The notes under the pieces are model-generated. The model saw nothing but the letters and a program-made list of their open reading frames with translations. It made no database searches and was not told the origin of the DNA. The translations under genes and the position numbers were made by a program. DNA of 58,355 nt from Heterostelium multicystogenum. Its lineage: Eukaryota; Evosea; Eumycetozoa; Acytosteliales; Acytosteliaceae. The stretch is from NCBI GenBank assembly GCA_003667245.1, contig RCNN01000175.1, positions 1 through 58,355 of the forward strand, in the 5' to 3' direction. Positions 8,263 to 20,030 of the stretch are shown here, in pieces (position 1 is the stretch's first letter; every line of letters begins with the position of its first letter).

Positions 8263-8938
8263 CTTTCAGGCTATTCCCGCCCTCTTCCAGCTCGTTGCTC
8301 ATACGCTGAACTCCCGCCAACATTTGCGCCTCGGACAGCAGCGAATTCGCAAACTGGTCTTCCTGCAGCTCAACCAGGCCGTCACGCATTTCTCTACGCA
8401 GTTCACGACTGACCTGAGCGGCCGCCCCGGTTTGCACCCGAGAAAGGCGCTCCAGGGTTTCGTTGATAGCATTCAGTCCACCGGCCACCTTGTGCGCCAG
8501 GGCGTTCAGGCTGGGATCCCGAGCACGCAGTTCACGGATGCTCTCGGCGCCGGCGTTCAGCTCGTTCACCGCCCGCCCATGGACCAGGTAGTCCTGCACC
8601 TGCTGCAAATGGCGCCGGATCTCCAGGTGGTAGAAGTTCTTCGCCGACTCGACATAGAGCGGCAAACTGAAGCCTTGGCCGTTGGCCGCCCGATTGCGGT
8701 ATTCCAGATTCAGTCGCTCGGCGAAAAAATCCTGCCGCTCTTGCTTCGCAATGGCTGCGGGCAGGCCCGCGACTTCCTGGCGTCTCATCATCTGTTCCAG
8801 CTGCTCCCGGTACAGGTAAATCACGTCGGCAGCGATGCTGTCTTGGATCCGCACCAACACGTTGCGGTCCAGCCCATTCGGTACGGCTGCGACAGCACGC
8901 AACTCGTCAATCACCAGATCTCTCACGCCGATCATCAT
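8255..8938 (-). CDS. helical hypothetical protein, 227 aa
   Basis: Start chosen at MMIGVRDLVIDEL, nine bases after the topoisomerase stop, so it is co-transcribed with that gene. Nearly entirely helical, rich in Glu, Arg, Leu and Gln (YREQLEQMMRRQEVAG, ETLERLSRVQTGAAAQV), consistent with coiled coils. No family recognised. A role with the topoisomerase, such as a DNA-processing accessory, is only suggested by position. Confidence 0.55.
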   Translation of the reverse strand: MMIGVRDLVIDELRAVAAVPNGLDRNVLVRIQDSIAADVIYLYREQLEQMMRRQEVAGLPAAIAKQERQDFFAERLNLEYRNRAANGQGFSLPLYVESAKNFYHLEIRRHLQQVQDYLVHGRAVNELNAGAESIRELRARDPSLNALAHKVAGGLNAINETLERLSRVQTGAAAQVSRELRREMRDGLVELQEDQFANSLLSEAQMLAGVQRMSNELEEGGNSLKVR

Positions 8939-8946
8939 CTCTGCCC

Positions 8947-11094
8947 TTATGCGGCTACTTGTTCGGTGTACTTGCAACCCGACCGGAAGCCCTCGCAGCC
9001 GATAAACGGCCCATTGCCTCCCATTCGTTTCATCAATTGGCTGCCGCATTGCGGACAGGCCTTGCCGACCGGCTCCGGTGCGACACGAGGGCCCGAGCTT
9101 CCACCTTTGCCTGCCCCCGCTTTCGCCGGCCCCGTGTAGGGGATATTCAGGGGTTTGGAGCGGATCTCCGCGATCACCTTGGTAATCCACGAGCGCTGCA
9201 TCGCCTCAAATCGATCGATGGTGCTTCTGCCCGCCTCGATCTCGCGCATCGCCGTTTCCCACAACGCGGTCATGTCCGGTTTCGCGATCTCGGCAGGCAG
9301 CGCCTGGATCAGCGCCCTGCCGGCTTGAGTCGAGATGATGAATTCTTCCTTCTGCTTACCCTTCGGCTTCACGAACTCCACCTGGGCCAGGTCGACCAAC
9401 TTCGGCACGAAGGTATGCCTTGTTGCAGGGGTCCCCAGGCCGCCTGCGGCTTCTTCTTCGCCCGCTTTCCGGTCATCGATCATCTGCTTGAAGATCGCTT
9501 TGATGCGCTCGTCGGTGACGTACTTGTGCACGTTGATCATCGCGTCGAGCAGCGTGGCGTCAGTGAAGTGATCGGGTGGCGTGGTTTTCTTCGCAGTGAT
9601 GTCCAGGCCTTCACATAGGGCAGCATCCCCAACAGCCATCGGCGGCAGCACGTCGTTCTCGCCGCTGTCGTCTTCCCCTTTCTTCTTCGTTTTCATGCCC
9701 GGGTAAAGGGCCTTCCAGCCCGGCAGAAGCGGGGTGGTGCCGGAGGTACCGAAGCGCTGCCCCGAGACCTCGACCACTACCTCTACCTGGCGGTAGCGAT
9801 GAAGCGGCATGAACTGCGCCAAATAGCGTCTGCAGATTTCCTCGTAGAGGTCCTGCTCGATCCCCGAAAGGACGGAGATATTGGCCCGTCGCGTAGTGGG
9901 AATGATCGCGTGGTGGACCGGAGTCTTGGACGTGTTCCAGGCTCGCGACTTGCGAGTTAGATCAATGTCCTGCAGCGGTGCACCAAATTGCAGGTTATTC
10001 GTGACGGCGGCATACACTTCAGGAGCATCAGCATGCTGACTCTCAGGCAGATACTGGCAGTCGGATCGCGGATAGGTGGTGAGCTCATGCTTTTCATAGA
10101 GGCTCTGCAGGGCCTTCAGCACCGCATCCGACTTGTAGCCGAATTTCTTCGACGCCAGGATTTGCAGCTGGTCGACAGAGAACGGCAAAGGGGCCGACTC
10201 GGTCTTTTCAGTGTCGCTGTATTCGACCACCTTGCCAGTCTTGCCTTGGACCGCAGTGTTCAACTGGTCGGCTACTCGCCGATCCAGCAGCCGCCCTCTT
10301 TCATCCAGCCCCGCCTGGCTGGGGTACGGTTTCCAGCGCGCACGGAAATCGCCTTTGGTGACCTTGAATCGCGCCGAAAGCGCGAAATAAATCAACGGGA
10401 ACAAAATTTTCGATCGCCAGGTCACGCTGGACGATCAGCCCCAACAACGCGGTCATCACGCGGCCGTAGGCTATGTGCGACCCTTGAAATCCACATTCCT
10501 TCGCGTGAAGGGAAATGGCACGACTGAGGTTCATCCCCGCCAGCCAATCAGCCCTTGAGCGCGATCGCGCTGCGTCACGAAGACCGATGAAGCCGGCGTT
10601 GTCGCACTCCCCCTTCAAACCGTTCGCGACAGTCGTCTCATCGAAACCAGAAATGAGCACGCGCCGCACCGGTTTCCGGTTGCCCAGAAACTCCAGGATC
10701 TCGTCGATAAGCAACTGCCCTTCGCGGTCGGGATCCCCGGCATTGACCACCACAGTGGCCTTCGCGACAAAAGACTTGATCGTCTTGAACAGATCTTTTT
10801 TCTCGGAGTCGAGCGCTATCGACCACCCTGGTAAATCGCTCTGCCCAGGGAAGAGCGGCAGGTGATCCCAACTCCATTTGAACTTGCCGTTCTTACCCTT
10901 CGGGGCGCCTGGGAAAGCAGCTCCGATGTAGTAATCGGGTTCTTCGAGCGCAAAAATGTGCCCCGCAGCCCAGCAAACCGCCCAACCATTTCCTTCCGCA
11001 AAAGTCCCCCCCTGTTGGTTATTGGCGAGGTCTTTGACAAGACCTGAACCATGGCCTTACCCAGCTTTGGCTTCTCGGCGACGTAGACTTTCAT
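8947..11094 (-). CDS. topB: DNA topoisomerase III (type IA, TraE/TopB-like), frameshifted
   Basis: Type IA topoisomerase that decatenates or relaxes single-stranded DNA; plasmid copies (TraE of IncP plasmids) help replication or transfer. N-terminus VYVAEKPKLGKAMVQVL is a TOPRIM start. A GHIFALEEPDYY segment can be read in a second frame near 10950. The TOPRIM acidic motif NAGDPDREGQLLIDEIL lies near 10745. The active-site tyrosine is in LTTYPRSDCQYLPE (near 10065). The C-terminus ends in a zinc finger (CPQCGSQLMKR... CEGFRSGC). About 700 codons in total, normal for TopB. Breaks lie near 11030, 10900-10760 and 10340, all in the N-terminal third; the remainder is one open frame. Confidence 0.88.
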
Positions 11095-11191
11095 CTCAAG
11101 ATGCCTCCACTGGCCAATTGCGAAACGGTTTCCAAGCCGAGTTCGGAAGGTTTGGTATCATCAAAACGAGTTCGAAAAAGGAGTCCATCAG

Positions 11192-11470
11192 ATGGACAAA
11201 CAACTGAAAGACTTGGTGAAAAAAGCCGGCACCTTCGCTCGGGAAAAAAACGGGGGCCTTTCTCACCGAATCCGCACCAAACTTGACGAGATCAAGCCCG
11301 CCATTGCGGTGCTTGCTCAGGAGCGTCTCACCCCCAGCGATATCCGCGAGTTCATTCAGAAGGAAACTGGCATGAAGATCGGGATCCAGAACCTTCGCCG
11401 GTACCTGAAGGACAGCTTGAACTACCCCCCGAATGGATCCGGCGGCAAAGATTCGGCCGCGGGAGAGTGA
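11192..11470 (+). CDS. small basic helical protein, 92 aa
   Basis: The only plus-strand gene in this block, starting MDKQLKDLVKKAGTFA behind an AAAGGAG ribosome site. Highly basic N-terminal half; a central segment (RLTPSDIREFIQKETGMKIGIQNLRRYLKD) looks like a helix-turn-helix that selects between repeated elements. A short DNA-binding or plasmid accessory protein is likely. It is divergent from topB and convergent with the gene ending at 11487. Confidence 0.55.
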   Translation: MDKQLKDLVKKAGTFAREKNGGLSHRIRTKLDEIKPAIAVLAQERLTPSDIREFIQKETGMKIGIQNLRRYLKDSLNYPPNGSGGKDSAAGE

Positions 11471-11486
11471 TACCAGGGCAATGCTT

Positions 11487-11831
11487 CTACGCGCTTGCAT
11501 CATCACCCCCTAGCACCCTCATACCCTGCATGGCCAACAGCAGATCGGCCATCACTTCGCCACCCTCACCGGCGGGCACCAAAAGCTCACCGGAGCTTTC
11601 CGAAAACTCGACCTGCATTACCGGCTCACGGATGACGCCGGCCTCGGCCTTTTTCCACTCGGATACCGAAAATCGGATCCGGTGCTCGTCATCACCCTCA
11701 ATCCACTCAACTGCGGCATCTGCCCCAGTGCTTTGATCAGCGCTAACAAACCCGAGCTGCACATAAGGCAGCTCGCGGCCGATACCCGATGGCATTTCCA
11801 TGCGGGAGCAGAATTTCTCGAATGGCGTCAT
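11487..11831 (-). CDS. hypothetical protein, 114 aa
   Basis: Starts MTPFEKFCSRMEMPSGIG, ten bases after the stop of the giant methylase-helicase gene. Very acidic, predicted beta-rich, no membrane segment. It is probably the last gene of that operon. Acidic small proteins next to DarB-like genes could be DNA mimics, but nothing in the sequence proves this. Confidence 0.55.
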   Translation of the reverse strand: MTPFEKFCSRMEMPSGIGRELPYVQLGFVSADQSTGADAAVEWIEGDDEHRIRFSVSEWKKAEAGVIREPVMQVEFSESSGELLVPAGEGGEVMADLLLAMQGMRVLGGDDASA

Positions 11832-11840
11832 GCAGCCTCC

Positions 11841-14800
11841 CTAAGCTTTCACAGCGCGCATGCGCTCTTCATTTTCACTTTCATTAGAGTATATGACACC
11901 TCTTAAATTGTTAATAGCTTGTCTCAAAGAGGATTCCGCATATAGCGAAACGCCCTGCCTGTACAAAATCCCCATCGCTTTCGAGATGTTTTCGGTGGGA
12001 AACTTGGCCACCATCACCTTCCGCGTACCGGCGAAAGGCCCGGTAACCTTGATCAGGTCCTCGTTCGCAAAGTAACGACCGCCCCAGACCTTGCTTCCGG
12101 GAACCTCCATGACGGCCATGCCGTCCTGCAGGAAAAGACGCATCTCGCTTTCGTCGTCATCGCTCAAGGCCTGGCGAAGTTGTGAGCTTCACCGCTGGGA
12201 ACCGGTCGAGTACTCACCACACATAGCCGCCGTTTCCACGCGAACTGGCAGGCTTTGCAAATGCTTGAGGTCGACGCCCCTGGCCATCAGCACCCCGCGG
12301 TGACGCGCACCCCGCTCATCGGTGTAAATGATGCTGCTGCCGATGGAGCCCGCAGCCGCGATCTGCGCGGCCTTGAACAGGTTGCCGTCGAGAATCAGCC
12401 GCTGGTATGTCACGTTCCCTGCGGGCGCAGTGTCGAACCGCAGCATGAGGTCATCCAGCAATCCGGCCTTTGGCATGATCCGGAACTGGACGTCGTCCTG
12501 CAGGCTGTAGAGCGTCCGGTCGATCAGCGTTTGCCGGCCCGGTACTGCAAAGCTGAGCTCATACCCTCCAAGCAGGTGGATGTGTTTCGGGTTGTCAGGC
12601 ACGGCGATCGAAGCGATAACGCCGAAATCAGTTTCACCGTCGTTGTTGGTAAACCTGGCTACGGCCCCGACCTGCAGTCCGTCGAGGACGCCATCAAGCA
12701 CCTTGAGGCGGTGCATCATCTTCTGAACAGAGTTCGGCCTCTTAGCCGCCAACGCCTCGTCAACCGACTTGCAATCCTTCGCTAAAACGGTTTTCCAGAA
12801 ACTTCCGTCGGTTGACCGCAAGGAACCCCTTGAGGGCAAGGAAGAAGTCCTGGTTCTGACGTCGCTCATGATTGATCCTGAAGTGCTCAACCGCAGCAGA
12901 ACCCTCACGAACCAGGCGCTTGACGGCATCCGACCTCATCGGATCCAGCGCGACGTCATACTCGATCGTCTTGGCGAAGACCGGCTGATTGAATGCGCTA
13001 TCGGAATGGGGATTCCCGCTCTCGTACACCACCCGCGCCACCTCCCGCGCTCGCACATCAAGCTCTCGCGATTTCAAGGGGTTCACGCCCTTGGCGTCGA
13101 GCTCCTTGATGACCCGGAGGTATTCATTGGTGAGCGCTTCGTAGATCTGCTCTTGCTCGACCACACGCAGCATCACAAGCCGACTGGTCAGCTTGTTGAT
13201 GAAGTACGATTCTTCGCGCTCGTCCTCATTCTCCAGATTGATGTCGAGACGCTGCGCAATTCGCGGATTGGCCTCCAAATACCGGAAGGCGACCTCGTCA
13301 CCAATGGCATTGATGAAGTCCGGTACCGATCGGTCCAGAGCAGCGTTGTCCTGGTTTGCGGTTGTATTGGCAGATAGCTTCCGGAGCTTGGAATTCTGCA
13401 TCGCGATGGGCCGGGCCTCGCCGATCAAGCCCGACGACAACGTCTCGATTTCCGGCGACGACGTTTGGCCCTTCCGGTTGACGCGACCGAAGAACTGCAC
13501 CCGAGTGTTCACGTCCGCGGCGGACTGAAGCTCGATCATTACCCGGCGCCGCTGGTCAGGGAACTTTTCGCCGGCATGCAAGCTGATACCCGTGCTGCCG
13601 GCACGTGTCAGCAGAAGGGCATCGGTAGTGCCCGTCACGAAGTCCTTCACGATCTGCGCCTTGGGCCGTTCAAGCACAGGCGATGCAAAGAAGCTCCCTG
13701 CTCGCTGATGGATCTGCAGCTTGCGGCCGGAAAGCTCATCGCAGATGAAACCAGCCGTCGCGATTCGGGTTCGGATCTCATCCAGTGGCGACACCGGCAG
13801 ATCCGGGAAGTCATTGATCAACCCGTCCACTGTCGAAACCACATCCATGAACTCTTCGGAGGTCACGGGGACCTTGGTGGCCTCACCATAGCGGTTGGTC
13901 TCCACGTAGTAGGTCAGGCGATGCAGCATGCGGTGCAGCACATCCCGGAAGGTGAGATAGCCATCCAGTTCGGTCTCGCCCTGCAGGCTGGTTCCGAACT
14001 CTTCGGCATCAACGTCATCGAAGCCAGGCCGTAGGTCGGCCACAATGTCCACCAGGAGGGACTCCATGGTGTTCTCCAACACGATGACAGGCTTTTTGCC
14101 CTCTTCCAGGGCCTTGATAGCCCTGTCAGCAGCGAGGTCTGTCTTGATGGCCATCATGAACTGGCGGTAAATCGCGTAGAGGCGCGACCCAAAGTTGGTG
14201 CTGACCGCTCCCATCCGGTTGCCTTTGCGCTCCACCTCCGGAATGGCTTCAAGTGCTTTTTTTGATCTCCTTGTTCCGCTTGTTGACCAACTCATTGATG
14301 TCGCCGGCCAAGTAGTTCATCAGCTCCAGGATCTCGGCGAGCTTGTCCGAAAGCGATCGATTTCGTTCCTCTCGCCCGTCGTCGCTGACGGTGCTAAATG
14401 CCAGATTGCTGAGGTCATGCTCGCGCCGAATAAACACGCCGTCCCGAGCCAGCATTCCCGAGAGCACCTCCTGCAGAACCTCGCCGCCAATGGCGAGCGT
14501 CTCCGGTAACGCTCCCATATCCACTGTTTCGGGGAAGAGCTCGGAATACAGCATCACGTTCTTGCCAGCCTTCATGGCCGTCGCCGAGGAGTAAACGACG
14601 AAGTCGGCGTTGTCGATGGCGAGACCGATGTTCTGCCCGGTATTCGACTCGCCGGCCGCGTTGTGCGCTTCATCCAGCAATAACGCTTTGCCCTCCGCGA
14701 TCTGGCTGATCCAGCGCGCCTTCGAAGATTTGGCTCTGTCCCGGTTGAACTGGGAATAAGTACCGAGCACCAGGTTGTAGGCGGGATCCACCACCCCGCC

Positions 14801-17081
14801 ATCGAGCGCGGCCTGGATCACCGCCTTGGGTGTGGCTGGAACCAGTTTTGTTGCCAGAGATCGGATCGAAGATCGACACTCCATCGTTGACGATCATCGG
14901 CGTGAAAAGCTCGGCCGATCCGATGTCGCTGATGTCCCGCCAGAAGTCCGTGAACAACGTCGGCGTTTCGGTTAGGAAGACAACCGTCTTCTGCTGCAGG
15001 ACCGAGTACCTGGCCAAGGCAGCCATCACCCGCCCTTTACCCAACCCTGTCTGGTCCGCCTCCAGGAAGCCCCTCCCCTTCTGCAAGGAGTTGATGGCCA
15101 GGGCCACGGCGTCAACCTGCTCAGGGGAGAGATAGCCGCCCAACTCCTCCACGGACCACCCCAGTTCAGCCGCCACGAAACCGTCGACATCGCCCTCTTC
15201 TCGCACAACCTCTGTCAGAGCCATACGGGTAGGCGTCGCCAGGTTTCGGGGGACCATCGCTGTGGCCTCGCCGGCTCGGCTGAAAGCCGCATATGGCGAC
15301 TGGTACGAGTTTTCTTCTTCCTCGCTGCGATCCACCGGCGCGACCGCCCTTGCCGCACCGGACTCCGTCTCAACTGGGGGATGGGATTGCTCAGCTGAGC
15401 GATCCTCCACCGGGGCATCGCCATCGAGCTCGACGACGGCCGAATCGCTGAGCGCTTCCTGAAGGCCCATTTCAGGAGTTCGAATCTCCGCCAGGCCATA
15501 CTTCTCGTACATGCCGGCAGCCCATTCGAACACCTCGTCGTGGTCCAGCAGCACCGGCAGCCGATCGGGCACTTGGGCATGCCCGGCTTCCTTCCTCCCG
15601 ACCACGACGATACGAATCGGGAAAGAAGCCCCCTGCTTGGTGTAAATCCCACCATCCACCTCGACGGCGTCGACCTGGTAGCGATCCGCCAACCAGTTGA
15701 AGAGATACCGAGAACCGCCTGTGACGAGCCCGGCCTGGCTGTCAAGGTAGCTGTCCGCGCCGATGATATAGACCCCTACGCCGTCGTCCGCCCGCGCCTG
15801 CAGCGACCGGATCATGATCAGGTGGTCTACCCTGCTGACCTTGAGCCCGGACATCATGCGGGGTGGCTGCAGGCCCCCAAATGGCGGGTTGCTTAAAACG
15901 ACATCGAAGTCCCCGCCACCATTAAGCGAGCGGAAGTCGAAGGATGTGGCATCGCCATGCTGGAGGTTCGCCTCCGACCGGTCTCTCCGGATCGCATCAA
16001 GGCGCCGAGCGTCGAGCTCGACGCCGGCCAAGGCGGCGTCCTTGACGGTGCATACCAGCGAGCCGTTGCCAATCGTCGGCTCCAGAACAGAACGCCCCTT
16101 GAAGCCGCCAACGATTTGCTGGACAGCAACACTCAATGGAAGCGGCGTCGAATACTGCTGCAGAGCAACGGATTCGGAGGTACGTGCAGCCAGCGGCGGT
16201 TGCCCTTCGTGCAGCTTGATGGCCAGACTGTAGGCAGCTTTTAGGCGTCATCCCAGGTTGTTTGCGAATGTGCCGAACCAGCGCGGCCTCGATTGCCTCC
16301 TGTACCTCTCTTGCCCGAGGAGAAGAGAGAACAGCCCCCTCAGGGATCTCCGTCACGATACTGCTGAAGCGCTTCAGATCGTCGAACCGCAGGACCTTGC
16401 CGCCGGCAATCTCCCTCACCAAGCCATCGGCGCATAAAGCCAGGTCCTCCGCAGTTGCCCCATACAGGAATGTGGCACCGCGGCTGTCGGCCTCCCGAAT
16501 GATCTGTTGGGCTGGCCCCTGAATGAAGCGTCCATCCTCACCCAGGAAGACCATCTGGCCACGGTAATTCATGCCAAGCGGCCGGGCTGACATCACCGCG
16601 TTGTTGACGGTGACCGTTACCGGAAGAACCTCGTCGGGCCGGTCTTCGCTTTCGTTCCCTACGGACTGTTCGCGGCCTTGCGCCGGAACCTGCGGGGGGA
16701 TGCTGATTGCCGGGGCAGAGACCTTGGGAGTGGACACAGTCGCACTAGCTGGTGAAACCGGGCGCTCCGCATGATGCGAGTCACCCAGTTCATCGGCACC
16801 TTCACCGGATGGGCTTTGGGAAAAGCTTTCTGGATCTGCTGCAGGCTGAAGCGCAGGTCATCGCGAACCAGGAACCCCGACCGACTGCGATAGAAGCCCA
16901 GCTCGCCCAACACCTGGAGCTGGCCGTTGGTGAGATCCTGGTTCGCTACCAACACGAGGCGCTTGGTACCCGAAGGGAACTTGACTGCCACCAAGCGCGT
17001 TTCCGGATCATCTGTGTTGAGCTGGATCCAGTTGACGAGGTTCTTGGTTTGAGTGGGGGTGGCTGGTTGCATGGCGATCAC
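11841..17081 (-). CDS. giant DarB-like N6-methyltransferase/strawberry-notch helicase polyprotein, frameshifted
   Basis: About 1,745 codons. The N-terminal region begins MQPATPTQTKNLVNW. A Rossmann methyltransferase follows, with VLEPTIGNGSLV (SAM site, near 16080) and the catalytic NPPFGG (near 15885), the signature of N6-adenine methylases. Next is a superfamily 2 helicase of strawberry-notch type: QTGLGKGRVMAAL (Walker A, near 15040), LLLDEAHNAAG (Walker B, near 14675), YSSATAMKAG, then TRAGSTGISLHAG and QFFGRVNRKGQ (motifs V and VI, near 13480). The C-terminal region continues to 11841. The domain order is that of the phage P1 DarB family of injected or transferred anti-restriction polyproteins. 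Breaks lie near 16750, 16240, 14850, 14270, 12800 and 12180. It follows a clear terminator at 17094-17119. Protection of incoming DNA is the inferred role. Confidence 0.75.
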
Positions 17082-17093
17082 TACCGGAGGCGT

Positions 17094-17119
17094 AAAAAAC
17101 AGCCGCTCGAAAGCGGCTG
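17094..17119 (-). terminator. rho-independent terminator
   Basis: On the minus strand CAGCCGCT-TTCG-AGCGGCTG makes a perfect 8-bp stem with a TTCG loop, followed directly by six T. It lies just after the stop at 17147 and before the start of the giant gene at 17081, separating the SF1 helicase operon from it. Confidence 0.9.
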
Positions 17120-17146
17120 AAATGGCTACTGCTTGCCTTGAAGGCG

Positions 17147-18449
17147 TTACGGACGAGGACCGGCCGGAGCCTCCTCCTCGCCCTTGAGCGCGGTATCGAA
17201 CTCGCTTTCGAGCGAGGCGAAGTCGGGGGCCGGTTCCTGCGCTTCTTCAGCCGGAAGCTTCGGCGGTTGCGGCTCGGCGCCCGGGCGAACCAGAGGGGTA
17301 CTGAACTGGTTCGCCAGGTAGGTGCCCGGTTCGTCGGCGAGGATGTTGAACGGCGAGAAGCCGGAGATCGTGTCGGTGCGAGCGATGCCGGGGAGGATGA
17401 CCTTGCTGAACAGGTTTGCCTGTTCACCGAAAAATCATTTCGTAGCGCTGGGTGCGACCGGCCTTCACCTCGCTGATCAGCTTGAACGCTGCGTTGTTGT
17501 CCTGCGTCGGATCGCCGGCGTAGTTCATGCGGTAGCCGGGAATGCTTTCCACACGCACGTCGCCATTGACCAGGCCGGCGAACAGGTCGTCGTTCGGGAT
17601 GCCCTTGAAGATGTTGTTCTTGAACAGATCTTCCAGGGTTTTCTCGGTGTCGGGCACGTACTCGTCACCGTCGCGCTTGAAGCCGACGTACACAGCACGA
17701 GTCAGTACATCTTCACCATCAGTCACCCGCAGCAGCGCGAGCGCCTTGGTGCCACGGCCGAGTTGTTCGGCGAGGACTTCTTCCAGATCCTGGCGGCTGC
17801 GCACATTGCGGGCGTTCGACGGCTCCACGGTATCGATGTGCACTTGCGGTTTGTCGTTCGGGCCGAGGGCCTCCAGCTTCTGGACCGCCCAGGTAACGGG
17901 AAACTCCTTCTCGAAGGTGCCATGGTCGGTCTTGACGCGGGCCGTCACGGTACGGGCGTTCACTGGCAGGGTGATGCGCTCGGGCTCGCCCGGCTGCACC
18001 GCGGGGTTCTTGAACGAGATACGCGGCGCCGTCGCCAGGATGTTCTCGATGAACGAGCGGTTGTCGTGGTCGGTGTCATTGCTGGACGCCAGGGTGTTGA
18101 GCCAGCGCGAGCTGAGTACGCGCTTGCCATCCTCCATCTCGTCGCTGAAGAAGCAACCTTCCAGGGTGAGGAAGGTGCCCTTCGCGGCATCCGGGGCGGC
18201 CAGCGACTTCTTGCCGTTGCCCTTGACGAAGTTGGTCAGGGATTTACTCGCGGACTCGCCGCGGAAGGTGACGACGATCTCTTCGCCGGCTTTCACCTTG
18301 GGGTTGCTCTCGTTCAGCAGCTTCCCGGTCAGCTTGACCGCGCCGTTCGATTCCACGGCGGTGCTGACCTCGAACACGGCGCCGAAGGCGTCGTACTTCT
18401 TGTCGGCGCCGCCCTTGTTTACATCTTGGATACGCTTCAGCAGGGACAT
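17147..18449 (-). CDS. conserved-looking hypothetical protein, about 433 aa, one frameshift
   Basis: Starts MSLLKRIQDVNKGGADKKYD and is open to a break near 17425, after which the other frame gives VILPGIARTDTISGFSPFN... and an acidic proline/glutamate-rich tail ending at 17147. The first 340 residues look beta-rich, with many charged turns and no membrane helix; the tail (EPQPPKLPAEEAQEPAP) resembles the acidic tails of single-stranded DNA-binding proteins. It sits 35 bp behind the SF1 helicase gene and before the terminator, so the two form one transcription unit. I do not recognise the family; a helicase partner is plausible. Confidence 0.6.
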
Positions 18450-18484
18450 AGTGTGGTGCTCCTTGTCGGGGGATAAATCGTTGA

Positions 18485-19999
18485 TTACGCCATGGAAGGA
18501 CGACTGGAGCGGTTGGCCGCCAGTTCTTCGAGGTGTTCGAGGTAGGCCTCCAGCTGCTCATTGAGGTGGAGAACGCGCTGCGCTCGGGTTACCCCGACGT
18601 AGTTGACGTTGATCTCCTCGATCAGGTTGGTGTCGGCCTTGCTCATGTCGATCAACTGGCCGGTGTCGGAGTCGAGAAACTCCATGAAGTCGCCAGCCAG
18701 CTGGACATTGGGGAATTCGAGCCCTTTCGACTTGTGGCCCGTGGTGAGGATCAGACGGTTGTCCGCAACGTTGCCGTCTTCGACCGGTGCCAGGGCTGCC
18801 CGCTCGATTCGCTCCAACAAACCTGGGATATCCCGGCCATAGGCAGTGACGATCTTGCAGCGCGACTTAACTTCGCGGTCGTTGATCATTTCGGCGTATT
18901 CCACCAGCTCATCGAAGCTGCTGAAGGACCGGATGAATGGATCCTTCACCTGGCCTTTGATCGACAACTGATAGACGTCCAGGATCTGATCGAAGCGGTA
19001 ACCGCGGATGTCACCGACGAAGGAGAAGGGCTCGTTCTTGGTCAGAGCTTTCACGGCCCGGTCGAACAGCGCAGCATTGCCTCGGCTGAGGTACGCATAG
19101 CCCTCGCTGGCAGTCAGAGGACGGATCTTGCTTTCCGCCCCCAGTCCACGCAGATGAACGACATCACCCTTGAGGTCCAGGATGCGGTTAGCCACTTCCG
19201 CCACTTCGTTGCCGAAGCGGAACGAGCCCGTCAGGTAGAAGGTTTCGTCCGAGGGGATGAGCTCCATCGCGTTGCTCGCACCACGGAAGCCGTAGATCGC
19301 CTGATGGCGATCGCCCACATACACCTTCTTCGCCTGCTGCTGATTTACGATTGCTTGGGTGACGGGATTGGTATCTTGCGCTTCGTCGAAAAGGATCAGG
19401 TCGTAGGGCAGTCGACGACCTGCGACCTGGTAGAGCTTGAGGTACCCGTCATGCAGCATCGGGACTTCGGAGCGCAGATCCTGCATTGCGGTCCAGACCT
19501 GCATCGCGTCCTGCAAGATCCGCTGCGGATCGAAATGGCTACGCTCGACCGGGGCGTCGCCGATGCTGACGTGCTTCGGGCTAAGCGTGGAATCGGCCGA
19601 CACGAGGTAGTTTTTCACGGTCTCGATCACGCGACCGCCATACAAGTTGTGGGCACTCGACGGGACGCCCGACAGGCTGGAGGTCAGCTGTCGAGTAACA
19701 TGGAAGGGCTTGATGTCCCCCTGAAGCTTGCCATGTACGTTGCCGTAGTCACGGCCAATGGCGCCGTAGGCAAGCGAATGTGCGGTCTTGCAGGTGACGT
19801 TGGATGGGAACTTCCTGGAGGCCTCGACCTGGATCGATTTGTTGAACGCGACATATAGCTGACGCTTGTCGCGCTTGGCCTCGGCGATGCCTCGCAACGT
19901 GGTGGTCTTGCCAGTGCCAGCACCGGCTTCGATCTTGATTACATCGGAGTTGCTTTCGCAGGGAGCACGTTGCTCCTCGGTCATCTGCAGGCCATCCAT
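18485..19999 (-). CDS. UvrD-like superfamily 1 DNA helicase, 504 aa
   Basis: Intact frame. Start taken at ATG 19999 (MDGLQMTEEQR), because it has a GAGG ribosome site and lies about 25 nt after the predicted transcription start; the longer TTG-started reading would overlap the promoter. Walker A EAGAGTGKTTTL at about residues 24-32, Walker B LILFDEAQDT at about 205-209, VGDRHQAIYGFRGA (motif III region), HKSKGLEF (motif V) and VNYVGVTRAQ (motif VI). It belongs with the compact UvrD/FBH1-like ATPases that unwind DNA or remove recombinase filaments. The presence of its own promoter box shared with rep suggests a replication or transfer role. Confidence 0.85.
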   Translation of the reverse strand: MDGLQMTEEQRAPCESNSDVIKIEAGAGTGKTTTLRGIAEAKRDKRQLYVAFNKSIQVEASRKFPSNVTCKTAHSLAYGAIGRDYGNVHGKLQGDIKPFHVTRQLTSSLSGVPSSAHNLYGGRVIETVKNYLVSADSTLSPKHVSIGDAPVERSHFDPQRILQDAMQVWTAMQDLRSEVPMLHDGYLKLYQVAGRRLPYDLILFDEAQDTNPVTQAIVNQQQAKKVYVGDRHQAIYGFRGASNAMELIPSDETFYLTGSFRFGNEVAEVANRILDLKGDVVHLRGLGAESKIRPLTASEGYAYLSRGNAALFDRAVKALTKNEPFSFVGDIRGYRFDQILDVYQLSIKGQVKDPFIRSFSSFDELVEYAEMINDREVKSRCKIVTAYGRDIPGLLERIERAALAPVEDGNVADNRLILTTGHKSKGLEFPNVQLAGDFMEFLDSDTGQLIDMSKADTNLIEEINVNYVGVTRAQRVLHLNEQLEAYLEHLEELAANRSSRPSMA

Positions 20000-20030
20000 A
20001 ACAAAAACCCTCGTTACCTGATATTGCATC

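Noticed and set aside
17322..18476. Two overlapping plus-strand frames of 340-384 codons
   Set aside because: Antisense to the minus-strand gene 17147-18449, which has a proper start, operon context and a terminator.
18533..19858. Plus-strand open frame of 441 codons
   Set aside because: It is antisense to the SF1 helicase, whose motifs (GAGTGKTT, DEAQD, GVTRAQ) are all present on the minus strand. GC-rich DNA produces such long antisense frames.
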